Shown one piece after another: positions 62,201 through 64,000 of a DNA stretch of 64,000 bases. The position numbers and the translations under genes were made by a program. The notes beneath the pieces were generated by a model. That model was given only the letters and a program-made list of their open reading frames with translations, did no database searches and was not told the DNA's origin. Origin of the DNA: Sapria himalayana (Eukaryota; Streptophyta; Magnoliopsida; Malpighiales; Rafflesiaceae); NCBI GenBank assembly GCA_029783825.1, contig JAREIK010001468.1:4076261-4140260 (forward strand), read 5' to 3'. Position 1 is the stretch's first letter; the number at the start of each line of letters is the position of its first letter.

Positions 62201-63557
62201 ATCAAATAATGTTATTAAGTCGAATTGATCAAATAAAAAATAGCGAATAAACTTTAAATGAAAATAATAATATAAAAAGACTCACATAAATTATATTTTA
62301 TGAGCGGATTAATGTAAAATATTATATATTTTTTTTAAATTTAAATTCATATGATTAATTTTATTAAATGTCGTACCTAGTAGACAAGACTCCCACTTAG
62401 TGTTGGACCTGATAGAAAGTTAATATTTTGACTGTTTCTTTAAAAATTAGAAATATTATATCTGATAAATTTCGAACTCAAAATATAATACTTGTAGGCT
62501 TTGACGAAAGTATTTGATATCATACCTAACATTATTATAGTTTGTTTTTTTTTTTTTAATTTTTTTATTTTTTATTTTATGTTATTTTGTTATTTTTGTT
62601 ATTTTATATTATTTTATGTTATTTTTGTTATTTTTGTTATTTTTTGTTATTTTTTGTTATTTTTATTCTTTTATTCTTTTACTTTTTTTATTTTTTATTT
62701 TTTTATTATTTTTATTATTTTTATTCTTTTTTTATTCTTTTTATTATTTGTATTATTTTAATTCTTTTTTTATTATTTTTATTATTTTTATTCTTTTTTT
62801 AATTCTTTTTATTATTTGTATTATTTTAATTCTTTTATATTTTTTTATTCTTTTTATTTTATTTATTTTTATTTTTTTATTGTTTTTATTTTTTTATTTT
62901 TATTTTTATATTGTTTTTATTTTATTCATTTTTATATTTATTATTTTTTTATTTTTATATTGTTTTTTATTTTTTTATTTTTATATTTTTATATTGTTTT
63001 TTTATTTTTTTTATTTTTATTTTATATTTTATTTTTATATTGTTTTTATTTTTTATTTTTTTTTATTTTTTATTTTTATATTGTGTTTATTTTTTTTTTT
63101 TTGTACAGTTATTTTTTATTTTTTATTAAAAAATTTTTATTTTTATTTTTGTATTATATTTATTTTTTAGTAGTTATATTTGTTGATCCGAGTTTTGGGT
63201 TCAGTCGGGCGAACCTATTATTTGGAGGAAACCTAAAAAAAAGAAAAAAAAAAGGCTTTAACTTTGAACATAACTAACTATGTTGTTGGCCTCTGCAGTG
63301 GGGAATTTGGGGGAGTCGTGGAGATGTCAATGAAGGCGGCGACTGATGCATTGATGGAAGACATGGCTGCGCAGGCAAGTGGGGTGGCGAGCTTGGCGTC
63401 AGGGATGCCACTTGCAAAGCTTCTGCCGCTGGTGGTCCACACGGGCATGTCTCTTCTCAATGAACCTGGGCAACAGAGATTCATTCACAGACTCGGGCAC
63501 CTCCCCGAAGTTCAACTCTTCTTCGCTTTGCTGTATGCAGACCCGTCCGCCTTGTAG
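53285..63557 (+). CDS. PEX3: Peroxin-3 (PEX3), seven exons
   Basis: PEX3 sits in the peroxisomal membrane and docks PEX19 with its membrane-protein cargo. Exons: 53285-53298, 58061-58227, 58364-58555, 58626-58756, 60637-60764, 61836-62081, 63299-63557; total 1137 nt, 378 residues, close to plant PEX3. A basic cluster (KQHRKK, residues 9-14) and a hydrophobic segment (about 15-33, VFITVGVLGSGYLLYELY) form the usual N-terminal targeting and anchor region. Then come FENIQ, TLPHEMHYLS, SLYIKVQVNILGRHLY and LGSSFLL, all family blocks. The splice between exons 2 and 3 is the least certain: with donor TTAA|GTGAG and acceptor AACACAAG the protein is about one residue shorter there than I recall for Arabidopsis. 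No disabling change was seen. It lies downstream of VIM on the same strand with its own promoter region. Confidence 0.93.
53774..58017 (+). mobile_element. Decayed Copia element with very short LTRs in PEX3 intron 1
   Basis: Direct repeats of about 76 bp bound it: about 53774-53850 and 57942-58017, both ending TGTTATTTGTATGATTTTT then AAGTAAT-ATCAACA. Inside, on the + strand, read in several frames: gag-like sequence (54180-54700), a broken zinc knuckle HLEKDCWHEEK and KKFGHVLKD near 54945-55030, protease FLDSGCSNHMSENK near 55130, integrase PQKNNIAERRNKTMIEM near 55970, RT LNKALYGLKQ near 56935 and LYVSDIIFSS near 57075 (YVDD changed to YVSD), and RNase H. No target duplication was found, so the outer ends are provisional. 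Confidence 0.8.
57260..57874 (+). pseudogene. Copia RNase H remnant in PEX3 intron 1
   Basis: HYNSDQKEGLDDYKSTL, STVTLSTAEAKYISTSLVT and RRLLDDLNNKDMKITIISCD followed by DNKSPIAI and AQTIDILTKS correspond in order to Copia RNase H (DADWAGxxDDRKST, LSTxEAEYxA, CDNxSAI, DIxTK). Stops interrupt it; the final open run is 57647-57874. Confidence 0.8.
58061..58227 (+). CDS. PEX3: PEX3 exon 2: basic cluster and membrane anchor
   Basis: Acceptor TTGTTATGCAG, then GFWKQHRKKVF, a hydrophobic run and a charged helix (LEDLEKKLADEEKNEDLIKTQ), all in the order seen in PEX3. The 3' end is taken at TTAA|GTGAG. Confidence 0.9.
58364..58555 (+). CDS. PEX3: PEX3 exon 3
   Basis: It reads QFENIQRISETITLPHEMHY and continues to FSEKLALWERLKIL. 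The acceptor could be AACACAAG (58363), which keeps frame; the nearer TTAG at 58355 would break it with the chosen donor. The donor is TTAG|GTATGC. Confidence 0.85.
58626..58756 (+). CDS. PEX3: PEX3 exon 4: second hydrophobic segment
   Basis: After GTGCAG the frame is GFTKMLVALWAVILLSLYIK followed by VQVNILGRHLYLDTARNLG, the most recognisable PEX3 block. It ends CTT|GTAAGA at a codon boundary. Confidence 0.92.
58840..60440 (+). repeat. Four-unit tandem array, ~400 bp units, in PEX3 intron 4
   Basis: Units start near 58845, 59251, 59653 and 60056 with AAAGTTATTA-AT-AATTG(A/T)G. Each continues with ATTTTCCCAGATAAGTGATT, ATGTTTGATCTCATTAAAAT and GTGTTGGTG-GATGACAAGT, then TCTCAAGTTCGAGACTCAT (B-box-like; near 59088, 59490, 59894 and 60307, spacing 402-413). 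The units end with CTCCAACCTTCATTTCTACTCC. A tRNA-like origin for part of the unit is an inference from the A-box- and B-box-like words. Confidence 0.85.
60637..60764 (+). CDS. PEX3: PEX3 exon 5
   Basis: Acceptor TTTTCACAG, reading EDADLLHRVDQQNFLASTDY and ending VEQVLQG at GG|GTACGT. The carried GG makes a glycine with exon 6. Confidence 0.9.
60867..61046 (-). mobile_element. tRNA-derived SINE on the - strand in PEX3 intron 5
   Basis: Read on the - strand it has GCATGGTGGTTGAGTTGGTC (A-box-like, 61014-61033), GCGAGTTCAAATCCCACC (B-box-like, 60972-60989), GGGTCCCACCTGGTAAC and a terminal A run (60867-60873). This is the order of plant SINEs of the Au type. It starts about 100 bp after exon 5. 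Target duplications were not identified. Confidence 0.8.
61080..61830. other. Rest of PEX3 intron 5
   Basis: AT-rich sequence with a short TA repeat near 61095-61110; nothing else recognised. Confidence 0.5.
61836..62081 (+). CDS. PEX3: PEX3 exon 6
   Basis: Acceptor CCATGCAG, reading KQLSELFDAARLRGTVVDVL then LGPWPWAGYLMNKD, and ending EEARVVLS at AG|GTACGA. Its GC content is clearly above that of the flanking introns. Confidence 0.9.
62545..63170. repeat. T/A-only low-complexity tract in PEX3 intron 6
   Basis: About 625 bp made almost entirely of TTATTTT, TTGTTA, TTATTCTTTT and TATTGTTTTTA units with very few G or C and almost no long A runs, so strongly strand-asymmetric. It ends about 130 bp before exon 7. 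Long Phe/Leu/Tyr open frames in all + frames are artefacts. Confidence 0.88.
63299..63557 (+). CDS. PEX3: PEX3 exon 7 and stop
   Basis: Acceptor CTCTGCAG; AG plus T restores serine, then GEFGGVVEMSMKAATDAL, an alanine- and glycine-rich stretch, and a C-terminus ending ADPSAL before TAG at 63555-63557. Confidence 0.92.
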
Positions 63558-64000
63558 ATTCCTGCCCTTTGTATTGCCTTAGCAGTAGCCATCGTAGCCC
63601 CCCGTTGTGCCTTTGTTTGTATTGCAATTTGCATTTGCTTCTGTCAAAGACGGATGCTAGCTATATCAGTCGCAGCAGCCCTTTTTTTTTTTAATTATTA
63701 TTTTCACACCTCAATAATACCCGCGTGCATTAATATTATGTATGAAAATCATTTATGTTGAATTTTTACCTTATTTAACATATGTAAATATTGTTCATTT
63801 TTTATCATAAAGTTTTTAATTTGATAGTGGTGGAAATTCAAAAATTTTGAGGATTATGAAATTCAAAAAATCGATTGGTGTGATTTATGTTCCTTTGAAA
63901 AAAAAAAAAACATTGTTTTGCAAAATGGTGAATTTTGATATTGTTGTGATTATATTATACTCGTATCATGTGTGTGTATGAGTACGTGTGTGTCGTGCTG
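63558..64000 (+). other. PEX3 3' untranslated region and downstream flank
   Basis: Mixed-composition sequence continues to about 63690, then AT-rich DNA begins. AATAAT at 63713-63718 is a weak polyadenylation-signal candidate. No other gene is visible to the window end. Confidence 0.5.

Noticed and set aside
62501..63277. Phe/Leu/Tyr-rich open frames up to 184 codons, like a membrane protein
   Set aside because: The DNA is a T/A-only tract inside a PEX3 intron; the hydrophobic reading follows from T-rich codons in all frames.

Overview
The window is nuclear DNA of a land plant, most likely a seed plant. It holds two spliced protein-coding genes on the + strand, both typical of plants, set in AT-rich DNA full of decayed transposable elements and microsatellites. 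Introns reach 15 kb, which points to a lineage with large introns; the sequence does not let me name the species. No rRNA gene, canonical tRNA gene, CRISPR array or bacterial-type operon was seen.

Layout. 1-28 kb is gene-free: Copia reverse-transcriptase and RNase H fragments (2.6-2.9 and 7.1-7.3 kb), a 1.2 kb foldback element with a GAGCTC-rich core (3705-4922), a tandem duplication split by a hAT-like insertion (12.05-14.97 kb), a decayed hAT transposase (17.5-19.3 kb), a large microsatellite block (20.0-20.9 kb) and a structurally complete but inactivated Copia retrotransposon on the - strand (20989-26206) that carries its own nested insertion.

28267-50900 is a VIM/ORTHRUS-type gene (PHD-RING-SRA-RING ubiquitin ligase, the plant UHRF1 counterpart). 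I reconstruct nine exons joining in frame to 653 codons. Intron 3 (15.1 kb) splits the SRA domain and contains decayed Copia elements, hAT-type MITEs and an 821 bp tandem duplication. Intron 5 (4.4 kb) contains three back-to-back hAT-type MITEs and a solo LTR.

53285-63557 is a PEX3 (peroxin-3) gene of seven exons joining in frame to 378 codons. Its first coding exon has only 14 nt, its leader has two short upstream ORFs, intron 1 carries a decayed Copia element and intron 4 a four-unit ~400 bp tandem array. The 2.4 kb between the genes holds a SINE with clear target-site duplications and dinucleotide repeats.

The two genes have unrelated roles: maintenance of DNA methylation, and peroxisomal membrane protein import. 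Their adjacency looks incidental. No wholly new protein system was found. The most unusual structures are the giant foldback element, the duplication that preserves an empty hAT target site, the stacked insertions inside introns, and the PEX3 micro-exon with its overlapping upstream ORF.
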